DNA from: Bradyrhizobium manausense
GTDB lineage: Bacteria; Pseudomonadota; Alphaproteobacteria; Rhizobiales; Xanthobacteraceae
DNA: 64,000 bases
Assembly: GCF_018131105.1 (NCBI RefSeq)
Contig: NZ_JAFCJI010000001.1
Span: 3,880,001 to 3,944,000 of the forward strand
Reading direction: 5' to 3'
Part shown: piece by piece, positions 1 to 8,144 of the stretch
Layout: each line of letters opens with the position of its first letter
Numbering within the stretch: position 1 is the stretch's first letter
Translations under genes and position numbers: made by a program
Notes under the pieces: generated by a model
The model's input: only the letters and a program-made list of their open reading frames with translations
Told to the model about the DNA's origin: nothing
Databases searched by the model: none

Positions 1-2
1 AA

Positions 3-2000
3 CGCGGCGACGGCTTCCAGCTCACGCTGACCACCGCCAATGGCCACACGCTGGAAGCGATCGGCCGCGCGATCGGCGGCCAGGCCATTGTCCGGATTCG
101 CGAATTATCGGGCCTGCGGCGCGACTTGGCCGAGACCAATCTACGCTACAAGGCGCTCTCCGACGAAACCGAGATGCTGCGCGGCTTCGCGACTGCCGCG
201 CCATGGCCGATCTGGGCGAGAGGCGAGAACGGCGCGCTGATCTTCGCCAATCCGGCCTATGTCCGCGCCACGGAAGCGACCAGTGTCGCGGACGCCCAGG
301 AGCGCAAGCTCGAGCTGCTCGACAGCGCCGATCGCGGCGCGATGGAGCGCAGCCTGAAGGACGCAGCTCACTTCACCTCCCGGCTGCCGATCGTGATCGG
401 CGGCGAGCGGCGCATGTTTGACGTGCGCTCCGTCAATGTCGGCCGTGGCAGTGTCGGCGTCGCGATCGATGCATCCGAAGCGGATGCGCTGAGCGCGGCA
501 CTGGTGCGGATGGCGGATGCGCACCGCCGCACGCTCGACCAGCTCTCGTCCGGTGTGGCTGTGTTCGACGGCCAGCGGCGGCTCGCCTTCTACAACGATT
601 CCTACCGCCGGCTGTGGGATCTCGACCGTACCTTCCTCGACGCCCATCCGGACGATTCCAGCGTGCTCGACCAGCTCCGCGCCGCGCGCAAATTGCAGGA
701 GCAGCCGGACTTCCGCGCCTGGAAGGCCAAGCTGCACGAGGCCTATCGTGCGGTCGAGGCCGCCAAGGACACCTGGTACCTGCCCGACGGCCGCGCGCTT
801 TCGGTCGTCACGACGCCCAATCCCGAAGGCGGCGTCACCTATCTGTTCGACGACGTCACCGAGAGCCTCGAGCTTGCCCGCCGTTTCGACGGCATGATCC
901 GGGTCCAGCGCGAGACGCTGGACAGCCTCGCCGAGGGCGTCGCCGTGTTCGGCAGCAACGGCAAGGCGCAACTGTTCAATCCGGCGTTCGTGCGGATGTG
1001 GAAGCTGTCGAACGACGCCATGCGCGAGGAGCCGCATATCCAGACCGTCGAAGGCTGGTGCCAGCAGCTGTTCGACGAGCCCGCGGTTTGGCGCCAGATC
1101 CGCGAGGCCATCACCTCGATCGAGAACCGCGCCGACGTGCCGCTGAAGCTCGAGCGCAAGGACGGCAGCGTGCTCGACGGCATGATCCGTCCGCTGCCCG
1201 ATGGCGCGACCATGCTGACCTTCCTCGACATCACCGACACCGAGAATGTCGAGCGCGCGCTGCGCGAACGCAACGAGGCGCTGGAGACCGCCGACCAGAT
1301 GAAGGTGGATTTCGTCCACCACGTCTCCTACGAGTTGCGCTCCCCGCTCACCACCATCATCGGCTTCGCGCACTTCCTCAGCGATCCCTCGACCGGACCG
1401 CTGACACCGAAGCAGGCCGAATATCTCGACTACGTCACCAAATCGACCAATGCGCTGCTGGCGCTGACCAACAACATCCTCGATCTCGCCACCATCGACG
1501 CCGGCGCCATGAAGCTGGAGCTCGGCCCGGTCGATGTCAGCAAGACCATCGAGCTCGCCGCCGAAGGTATCCAGGACCGGCTCGCCACCGACCGCATCCG
1601 CCTCAAGGTCGAGATCGCGCCCGATGTCGGCAGCTTCGTCGGCGACGAGAAGCGCGTGGTGCAGGTGCTCTATAACCTGCTCGCCAACGCCGTCGGCTTC
1701 TCGCCGCAGGATTCCACCGTCGGGATCAGCGCACGCCGCAACGAGCGCAGCGTGGTCTTCATTGTGACAGATTCCGGACCTGGAATACCCGCCGACATGA
1801 AGGACAAGGTGTTCAACTGGTTCGAAAGCCGCTCGCAGGGCTCGCGTCATCGCGGCGCCGGGCTCGGGCTGTCGCTGGTGCGCTCCTTCGTCGAGCTGCA
1901 TGGCGGCAAGGTGCAGGTGGATTCGGTCGTCGGCAAAGGCACGGTCGTGATCTGCGATTTCCCGACCGACCAGGCGGCGCATCGCGACGCCGCCGAATGA
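3..2000 (+). CDS. divL: DivL-like PAS-domain histidine-kinase homologue (5' end outside window)
   Basis: This is a multi-PAS sensor kinase homologue whose reading frame is open from the first bases of the window, so the N-terminus is missing; 665 residues are visible. Two or three PAS-like repeats precede a HisKA-type helix and a HATPase domain (N-box near nt 1655-1690, G-boxes at about 1765-1880 including GPGIP and GLGLS). The H-box reads FVHHVSYELRSPL: the position normally held by the phosphorylated histidine is tyrosine (TAC at 1329-1331). That substitution is the hallmark of DivL, which in Caulobacter works with CckA and DivK in cell-cycle control rather than as an ordinary kinase. The stop overlaps the next start by 4 bp (ATGA), which suggests translational coupling with tsaE-amgK. 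The DivL assignment rests on the tyrosine H-box and the PAS architecture; orthology itself is inferred. Confidence 0.8.
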   Translation, partial: RGDGFQLTLTTANGHTLEAIGRAIGGQAIVRIRELSGLRRDLAETNLRYKALSDETEMLRGFATAAPWPIWARGENGALIFANPAYVRATEATSVADAQERKLELLDSADRGAMERSLKDAAHFTSRLPIVIGGERRMFDVRSVNVGRGSVGVAIDASEADALSAALVRMADAHRRTLDQLSSGVAVFDGQRRLAFYNDSYRRLWDLDRTFLDAHPDDSSVLDQLRAARKLQEQPDFRAWKAKLHEAYRAVEAAKDTWYLPDGRALSVVTTPNPEGGVTYLFDDVTESLELARRFDGMIRVQRETLDSLAEGVAVFGSNGKAQLFNPAFVRMWKLSNDAMREEPHIQTVEGWCQQLFDEPAVWRQIREAITSIENRADVPLKLERKDGSVLDGMIRPLPDGATMLTFLDITDTENVERALRERNEALETADQMKVDFVHHVSYELRSPLTTIIGFAHFLSDPSTGPLTPKQAEYLDYVTKSTNALLALTNNILDLATIDAGAMKLELGPVDVSKTIELAAEGIQDRLATDRIRLKVEIAPDVGSFVGDEKRVVQVLYNLLANAVGFSPQDSTVGISARRNERSVVFIVTDSGPGIPADMKDKVFNWFESRSQGSRHRGAGLGLSLVRSFVELHGGKVQVDSVVGKGTVVICDFPTDQAAHRDAAE

Positions 2001-3529
2001 CAGAGCCCACCAAACTCTCCGTCGCGCTTCATAACGAGACGGCCACTGCGCAATTGATGGCCGATCTCGCGCTGCTGGTCGGCCCCGGCGATACCATCAC
2101 GCTGACCGGCGATCTCGGTGCCGGCAAGACCGCGTCGGCACGCAGCCTGATCCGCTACCTCGCCGGAGACGACGAGCTGGAAGTGCCGAGCCCGACCTTC
2201 ACGCTGGTGCAGGGCTACGAGCTGCCGGCGTTTGCGGTGATGCACGCCGATCTCTATCGCGTCGAGGACGAGAGCGAGCTCGAGGAGATCGGGCTGTCGC
2301 CGCTTCCCGATGCCACGCTGGTGCTGATCGAATGGCCCGAGCGGGCGCCGTCGGCGATGCCTGAAGACCGCATCGACATCGCACTGACACATCGCCCGGC
2401 GCTGGGCTCGAACGCGCGCGCCGCCGATATCACCGGCTACGGCAAGGGCGCAGCGATCGTTGCGCGGCTGACGACGCTGCGCGAATTTCTCGACGCCTCA
2501 GGCTATATCGACGCCACGCGCAAGCGCATGGCCGGCGACGCCTCGACACGCTCCTATGCGCGCCTGATCCGTGATGACGGCGTCGTCATCCTCATGAACT
2601 CGCCGCAACGCCCCGATGGCGCCGCGATCTACAGCGGAAAATCCTACAGCGCCGCGGTGCATCTCGCCGAAAACGTCAGGCCGTTCGTCGCCATCGACGA
2701 AGGTCTGCGCGCGGCCGGGGTCTCCGCGCCGAAGATCCACCATTTCGATCTCGACCACGGCTTCCTGATCTCGGAGGATCTCGGCAGCGAGGGCGTGATC
2801 GAGGGCGATCCGCCGCGGCCGATCACCGAACGCTATGAAGCGGCGACCGATGTGCTGGCCGTGCTGCACGGCAAGACGTTGCCGGAGACGCTGCCACTGG
2901 CGGATCAGACCTACGCCATTCCAGCGTGGAACACCGAGGCACTGCTCATTGAAATTGGCTTGATGCCGGAATGGTATCTGCCCGATCGCAACGCGCCGCT
3001 GAGCGATGAGAAGCGTGCGGAATTCTTTGCGATGTGGCGTGAGCTGCTGAAGAAGCCGCTGGCCGCACCGAAGACCTGGATCATCCGCGACTACCACTCG
3101 CCGAACCTGATCTGGCTTGCGGAGCGTGACGGCATGGCGCGTGTCGGCGTGATCGACTTCCAGGACACCGTGCTCGGGCCGCACTCCTATGACGTGGTGT
3201 CGCTGCTGCAGGACGCGCGCATCGACGTGCCTGAGAGCCTCGAGCTGACGCTGCTGTCGCGCTACATCAAGGCGCGCCGCGCCGAGGACGCGAGCTTCGA
3301 TGCGGCCGGCTTTGCCGAGCTCTATGCCATCATGTCGGCACAGCGCAACACGCGCCTGCTCGGCACCTTCGCCCGGCTCAACCGCCGCGACGGCAAGCCG
3401 CATTATCTGCGCCACCAGCCGCGGATCTGGACCTATCTCCAGCGCTCCCTCGCACATCCCGCGCTGGAGCATCTGCGCGACTGGTATCTCGCCAACGTCC
3501 CGCCGCCGCAAAGGCCGCCTGAAACCTGA
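1997..3529 (+). CDS. Fusion of TsaE (t6A tRNA modification ATPase) and AmgK-like sugar kinase
   Basis: This 510-residue protein joins two functions. The first 150 residues are TsaE, the P-loop ATPase of the threonylcarbamoyl-adenosine (t6A37) tRNA modification complex, with Walker A GDLGAGKT and the family motifs SPTFTL, HADLYR and IEWPE. Residues from about 165 onward are an aminoglycoside-phosphotransferase fold (EDLGSEG, catalytic-loop RDYHSPNL, metal-binding IDFQD). MurU lies two genes downstream, so the kinase half is best read as AmgK, the anomeric N-acetylmuramate/N-acetylglucosamine kinase of peptidoglycan recycling. Each domain is close to the length of its stand-alone relatives. The start overlaps the divL stop by 4 bp. 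Both domain calls are firm; the sugar-kinase substrate is inferred from context. Confidence 0.88.
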   Translation: MTEPTKLSVALHNETATAQLMADLALLVGPGDTITLTGDLGAGKTASARSLIRYLAGDDELEVPSPTFTLVQGYELPAFAVMHADLYRVEDESELEEIGLSPLPDATLVLIEWPERAPSAMPEDRIDIALTHRPALGSNARAADITGYGKGAAIVARLTTLREFLDASGYIDATRKRMAGDASTRSYARLIRDDGVVILMNSPQRPDGAAIYSGKSYSAAVHLAENVRPFVAIDEGLRAAGVSAPKIHHFDLDHGFLISEDLGSEGVIEGDPPRPITERYEAATDVLAVLHGKTLPETLPLADQTYAIPAWNTEALLIEIGLMPEWYLPDRNAPLSDEKRAEFFAMWRELLKKPLAAPKTWIIRDYHSPNLIWLAERDGMARVGVIDFQDTVLGPHSYDVVSLLQDARIDVPESLELTLLSRYIKARRAEDASFDAAGFAELYAIMSAQRNTRLLGTFARLNRRDGKPHYLRHQPRIWTYLQRSLAHPALEHLRDWYLANVPPPQRPPET

Positions 3530-3619
3530 GCTGGAACCGGTTTACCGGCTGTTAGCCATCCGACCGGTATTATCCCCCCGGGGCAGCCGGATAAAATTGC
3601 GGGGCTGGAGCTAGGGCAG

Positions 3620-3937
3620 ATGGCGGTCAAGACAGACCAGCGCGGGAACAGCAGGGTTATTTTCGAGCGCGGGATTTCGGCCCAGATGATGGGCATCGAC
3701 GGTACCTGGCGGCGCGAATGCACCATGGAAGACGTCTCCGAGAGCGGTGCCAAGCTGACCATCGACGGCTCGGTGGAAGGCCTGCACCTGAAGGAATTTT
3801 TTCTCGTCCTGTCGTCCACGGGATTGGCTTATCGGCGCTGTGAACTGGCCTGGGTCAATGGCGACCAGATCGGCGTCAATTTCCTGAAGGTCGGCGACAA
3901 GAAGAAAAAGGCGCGTTCCACAGCCGTCGGGGCGTAA
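3620..3937 (+). CDS. PilZ-domain protein
   Basis: This single-domain PilZ protein of 105 residues probably binds cyclic di-GMP. The N-terminal RxxxR element (R-GNS-R near residues 8-12) and the downstream DVSESG motif (DxSxxG class) are both present, so ligand binding looks intact. There is no signal peptide or membrane segment, so it should be cytoplasmic. It lies 90 bp after the tsaE-amgK fusion and 124 bp before murU on the same strand. The lysine-rich C-terminus (GDKKKKAR) is typical of small rhizobial PilZ proteins. Its output partner cannot be read from the sequence. Confidence 0.85.
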   Translation: MAVKTDQRGNSRVIFERGISAQMMGIDGTWRRECTMEDVSESGAKLTIDGSVEGLHLKEFFLVLSSTGLAYRRCELAWVNGDQIGVNFLKVGDKKKKARSTAVGA

Positions 3938-4061
3938 CGGCAACACACGTCGTACAACCGTCACGGCGGGTGGTTAAGGCCGTTGAGATGCGGTGCGGCC
4001 AGGTCCGGTCCGTGCTAGGTTTGCTGCAACGCGAATTTTAGAGGATTCGAGAAGGCCAAGC

Positions 4062-4784
4062 ATGTCCGTCAAACCGACCAGAGCCATGGTGCTCGCCGCA
4101 GGGTTCGGCCTGCGCATGCGTCCGCTGACGGATAAGATGCCCAAGCCGATGGTGCCGGTGGCCGGCCAGCCGCTGCTCGACCACGTGCTCGACAAGCTCG
4201 GCCGGGCCGGCGTTACCGACGCAGTGGTCAACGTGCACTATCTGCCCGACCAGATCATCGACCACACCGCAACACGCCAGCATCCGCGCGTGACCATCTC
4301 GGACGAGCGCGACCAGGTGCTCGGCACCGGCGGCGGCGTGGTCAAGGCGCTTCCACTGCTCGGCGATGCGCCATTCTTCCACGTCAATTCCGACACGCTG
4401 TGGATCGACGGCGTACGCTCCAACCTGACGCGGCTCGCGGAAAGTTTCGACCCTGCAAGCATGGACATCCTGCTGCTGATGGCGCCGACCGCGACCAGCA
4501 TCGGCTATAGCGGCCGCGGCGATTACGGCATGCTGCCCGACGGGAGCCTGCGCAAGCGCAAGGAAAAGGAGATCGTCCCGTTCGTCTATGCGGGCGCCGC
4601 CATCCTCTCGCCCAGGATCTTCGAGGGTGCGCCGCAGGGCGAGTTCTCGCTGACGAAGATGTTCGACCGCGCCAATGAGCAGGATCGCCTGCTCGGGCTG
4701 CGCCTCGACGGCGTCTGGATGCATGTCGGCACGCCCGACGCGGTCCACGCCGCGGAAGAGGCGTTTCTGGAGAGCGTGGCGTAA
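4062..4784 (+). CDS. murU: MurU-like nucleotidyltransferase (N-acetylmuramate-1-phosphate uridylyltransferase)
   Basis: This 240-residue sugar-phosphate nucleotidyltransferase would convert MurNAc-1-phosphate and UTP to UDP-MurNAc in the cell-wall recycling route that bypasses de novo synthesis. The N-terminus carries the GlmU/RmlA-type signature AMVLAAGFGLRMRPLT followed by KPMVPV, and HVNSD matches the metal-binding aspartate strand. The ATG at 4062 is chosen over an in-frame upstream codon because GAGAAGG sits about 6 nt before it and homologues begin just ahead of the AMVLAAG strand. The AmgK-type kinase two genes upstream supplies its substrate, which strengthens the specific name over a generic NTP transferase. 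Confidence 0.85.
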   Translation: MSVKPTRAMVLAAGFGLRMRPLTDKMPKPMVPVAGQPLLDHVLDKLGRAGVTDAVVNVHYLPDQIIDHTATRQHPRVTISDERDQVLGTGGGVVKALPLLGDAPFFHVNSDTLWIDGVRSNLTRLAESFDPASMDILLLMAPTATSIGYSGRGDYGMLPDGSLRKRKEKEIVPFVYAGAAILSPRIFEGAPQGEFSLTKMFDRANEQDRLLGLRLDGVWMHVGTPDAVHAAEEAFLESVA

Positions 4785-4807
4785 GCCAGCCCCGAAGACG
4801 GTGCCGC

Positions 4808-4893
4808 AGGGTGGGCAAAGCGAAGCGTGCCGACGCATTTTTCGTGATCGAGATAGATCGTGGGCACGGCGCTTTGCGCTTTGCCGACCCTAC
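4808..4893. repeat. Palindromic intergenic repeat
   Basis: The gap between murU and addB holds two imperfect inverted copies of a GC-rich unit: GGGTGGGCAAAGCGAAGCG near 4810 and the complementary form ending TTTGCCGACCC near 4892. Similar intergenic palindromes are common in Bradyrhizobium genomes. Nothing coding is seen here. Confidence 0.6.
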
Positions 4894-4997
4894 GAAAGCT
4901 GTTCTGGCCGCGCGAACAGCGGGGACGATTTCGCTTCGCCCCATGACCATTTGAATCCGCGTCCCTATATTGCCCTGATCCCCGAATCAGGCAGCCC

Positions 4998-7900
4998 ATG
5001 CGCGTCTTCAGCGTTCCCCTCTCAGTCCCGTTCCTGCGCACCATCGTCTCGGCCCTGCTCGACGGCAGGCTGATCGAGGGATTCGAAGCGCGCAAGGAAC
5101 CGGCGCGGCTGGCGGACGCCACGCTCTATCTGCCGACGCGGCGCGCCATGCGCGTCGTCCGCGAGATCTTCCTCGACGAAATGGCGGCGGATGCCGTGGT
5201 GCTGCCGCGCATCGTCGCGCTCGGCGACATCGACGAGGACGAACTCGCCTTCGCCGACGAGGGCGAACAGTTTTCCGGCGCAACTCCGCTCGAGATTCCG
5301 CCGCGGCTCGGCGAACTCGAGCGGCGGCTGACACTGGCGCAGCTCGTTGCCGCCTGGGCCAAGGGCCCGGTGCTGGCGCCGCTGGTGGTCGGCGGCCCCG
5401 CCTCGACGCTGGCGCTGGCCGGCGACCTCGCCCGCCTGATCGACGACATGGTGACGCGCGGCGTCGACTGGAACGCACTCGACGGCCTCGTGCCTGACAT
5501 GCTCGACCGCTACTGGCAGCACTCGCTCGAATTCCTGCGCATCGCGCGGATCGCCTGGCCCGCTCACCTCACCGAAATCAAGCGGATCGAGCCCGCGGCG
5601 CGACGTGACCAGCTGATCGCCGCGGAAGCGAAGCGCCTGACCGCGAATCCGCATGGGCCCGTGATCGCAGCCGGCTCGACCGGCTCGATGCCGGCCACCG
5701 CGAAATTCCTGCATGCGGTCGCTTCGTTGCCCCATGGCGCCGTGGTGCTGCCCGGACTCGATACCGATCTCGACGACGATGCCTGGCGCAGCATCGGGGG
5801 GTTGCGCGATTCGCTCGGCAAGTTCGCGGAGCATCCGGCGTCAAACCATCCGCAGTATGCCATGCACGCCCTGCTGGATCGCTTCGGCATCAAGCGCAGC
5901 GATGTCGAGAGCCTGCAGCCGGCGGCGGACGGCGGCCGCGATCTGCTGGCGTCCGAAGCGATGCGACCTTCAGCCAAGACGGAAGTCTGGCACGACCGGC
6001 TGAAACAGCCTGACGTCGCCGCGAAGATATCAGGCGGCATGACAAATCTCGCCGTGGTCGAAGCGCCCAATCCGGAGATGGAAGCGCTCGCGATCGCGAT
6101 TGCCATGCGCGAGGCGCGGCATCTGGACAAGTCGGCGGCGCTTGTCACGCCCGATCGCGCGCTGGCGCGGCGGGTGATGGCTGCGCTGACCCGATGGGAT
6201 CTCGCCTTCGACGATTCCGGCGGCGACGTGCTCATGGAAACCTCCGCCGGCGTGTTTGCGCGGCTCGCGGCGGAAGCAGCAACGAAGGGACTGGAGCCGG
6301 CGACGCTGCTGGCGATGCTGAAACATCCGCTGTGCCGGCTCGGCCGGCTACCTGGCGCATGGAAGGCGGCGATCGAGGCCCTCGAGCTTGCAGTCTTGCG
6401 CGGTACCCGCCCGCCCGCGGGCACCGCCGGTCTCTTGCGCGAGTTCAACCGCTTTCGCGAGGAGCTGGCAAAGCTGTGGCGCAGCGAGGTTTCCGCGCTC
6501 CACAAGGCCGAGCCGCGCGCGCGTCTCAAGGCCGAAGATCTCGACCGCATCCAGGCGCTGATCAAAGCGTTGCAGACGGCGCTCGCCCCGATCGAAAGTC
6601 TCGCCTCATCAAAGCCGTTCGACTTCGCGGAGCTCGCGCACCGCCATCGCGAGATCATGATCGAGCTGTCGCGCGACGAGCAAGGCATTCCGCTCGCCTT
6701 CGAGGAGCGCGAGGGCCTTGCGCTCGCGAGCGCCTTCGACGATCTCCTGCGCGGCGGTACCACCAGCGGGTTGATGGTGACGCTGCCCGACTATGCCGAC
6801 GTCTTCCAGACCGCGTTCAGCGACCGTGCGGTGCGGCGGCGGGACAAGCCGGGCGCGCGCCTGCAGATCTACGGTCCGCTGGAATCGCGCCTGATGCAGG
6901 CCGACCGGATCATCATCGGCGGCCTGATCGAGGGCGTCTGGCCGCCGGCGCCGCGCATCGATCCCTGGCTGAGCCGGCCGATGCGGCACGAGCTTGGCCT
7001 GGATCTGCCGGAACGCCGTATCGGCCTCTCCGCGCACGATTTTGCGCAGCTGCTCGGCGGCGATGAAGTGATCCTCACCCATTCCGCCAAGGCCGGCGGC
7101 GCACCGGCCGTGGCCTCGCGCTTCCTGCATCGGCTTGAAGCGGTGGCGGGCGACGATCTCTGGAAGGCGGCGATTCGCGCCGGCGAAAAATACGTGCAAT
7201 TCGCGGGCGCGCTGGATCAACCCGCCAAGGTCGAGCCGGTCAAGCAGCCCGAGCCGCGACCACCGCGGGCAACGCGTCCGCTAAAGATGTCCGTCACCGC
7301 GATCGAGGACTGGCTGCGCGACCCCTACACGATCTACGCAAAACACATCCTGCGGCTCGATGCACTCGATCCCGTCGACATGCCGCTGTCGGCCGCCGAC
7401 CGCGGCTCGGCCATTCATGACGCGCTCGGTGAGTTCACCGAGACTTACGCCGCACATCTGCCTCCCGATCCCGCGCGCGTGCTGCGTGCGATCGGCGAGA
7501 AGTATTTTGCGCCGCTGATGGAGCGGCCCGAAGCGCGCGCGCTGTGGTGGCCACGCTTCCAGCGCATCGCGCACTGGTTCAGCGAATGGGAGACCGCGCG
7601 GCGCGACGCGATCGAGGCGATCACCGCGGAGACGCGCGGCGAGATCTCGATCAAGCTCGACAATGAGCGCAGCTTCCGCCTCTCCGCCCGCGCCGATCGC
7701 ATCGAGCGGCGCCAGGGCGGCGGCTACGCCATCCTTGACTACAAGACCGGCCAGCCGCCGACCGGCAAGCAGGTCCGCATGGGCCTGTCGCCGCAGCTCA
7801 CGCTGGAAGCGGCGATCCTGCGCGAGGGCGGCTTCCCTGATATCGACGCCGGCGCATCCGTGAGCCAGCTCGTCTATGTCCGCCTCAGCGGCAACAATCC

Positions 7901-8144
7901 GCCCGGCGAAGAACGCATCCTCGAACTCAAATACAAGCAAGGCGACGAGCCGCAGCCGCCTGATACCGCGGCTGCGGAAGCGCGGGCCAAGCTTGAGGCG
8001 CTGATCCGCGCCTTCGACGATGAGAACCAGCCCTACACGTCGCTGAATCTGCCGATGTGGACCAACCGCTACGGCGCCTATGACGATCTCGCCCGGATCA
8101 AGGAATGGTCCGCGGCCGGCGGATTGGGGATCGAGGAATGGTGA
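4998..8144 (+). CDS. addB: Double-strand break repair protein AddB
   Basis: This 1048-residue protein is the AddB subunit of the AddAB helicase-nuclease, which resects double-strand breaks for RecA loading. The alphaproteobacterial form starts with SVPLSVPFLRTIVSALL and contains an inactivated helicase-like N-terminal half. The C-terminal third begins with the conserved SVTAIEDWLRDPYTIYAKHIL and holds the RecB-type nuclease core (GSAIHDALGEF, then ILDYKTGQPP with the catalytic D and K). Its last 7 bp overlap addA, so the two subunits are probably translated as a pair. The size is normal for the family. Confidence 0.95.
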   Translation: MRVFSVPLSVPFLRTIVSALLDGRLIEGFEARKEPARLADATLYLPTRRAMRVVREIFLDEMAADAVVLPRIVALGDIDEDELAFADEGEQFSGATPLEIPPRLGELERRLTLAQLVAAWAKGPVLAPLVVGGPASTLALAGDLARLIDDMVTRGVDWNALDGLVPDMLDRYWQHSLEFLRIARIAWPAHLTEIKRIEPAARRDQLIAAEAKRLTANPHGPVIAAGSTGSMPATAKFLHAVASLPHGAVVLPGLDTDLDDDAWRSIGGLRDSLGKFAEHPASNHPQYAMHALLDRFGIKRSDVESLQPAADGGRDLLASEAMRPSAKTEVWHDRLKQPDVAAKISGGMTNLAVVEAPNPEMEALAIAIAMREARHLDKSAALVTPDRALARRVMAALTRWDLAFDDSGGDVLMETSAGVFARLAAEAATKGLEPATLLAMLKHPLCRLGRLPGAWKAAIEALELAVLRGTRPPAGTAGLLREFNRFREELAKLWRSEVSALHKAEPRARLKAEDLDRIQALIKALQTALAPIESLASSKPFDFAELAHRHREIMIELSRDEQGIPLAFEEREGLALASAFDDLLRGGTTSGLMVTLPDYADVFQTAFSDRAVRRRDKPGARLQIYGPLESRLMQADRIIIGGLIEGVWPPAPRIDPWLSRPMRHELGLDLPERRIGLSAHDFAQLLGGDEVILTHSAKAGGAPAVASRFLHRLEAVAGDDLWKAAIRAGEKYVQFAGALDQPAKVEPVKQPEPRPPRATRPLKMSVTAIEDWLRDPYTIYAKHILRLDALDPVDMPLSAADRGSAIHDALGEFTETYAAHLPPDPARVLRAIGEKYFAPLMERPEARALWWPRFQRIAHWFSEWETARRDAIEAITAETRGEISIKLDNERSFRLSARADRIERRQGGGYAILDYKTGQPPTGKQVRMGLSPQLTLEAAILREGGFPDIDAGASVSQLVYVRLSGNNPPGEERILELKYKQGDEPQPPDTAAAEARAKLEALIRAFDDENQPYTSLNLPMWTNRYGAYDDLARIKEWSAAGGLGIEEW

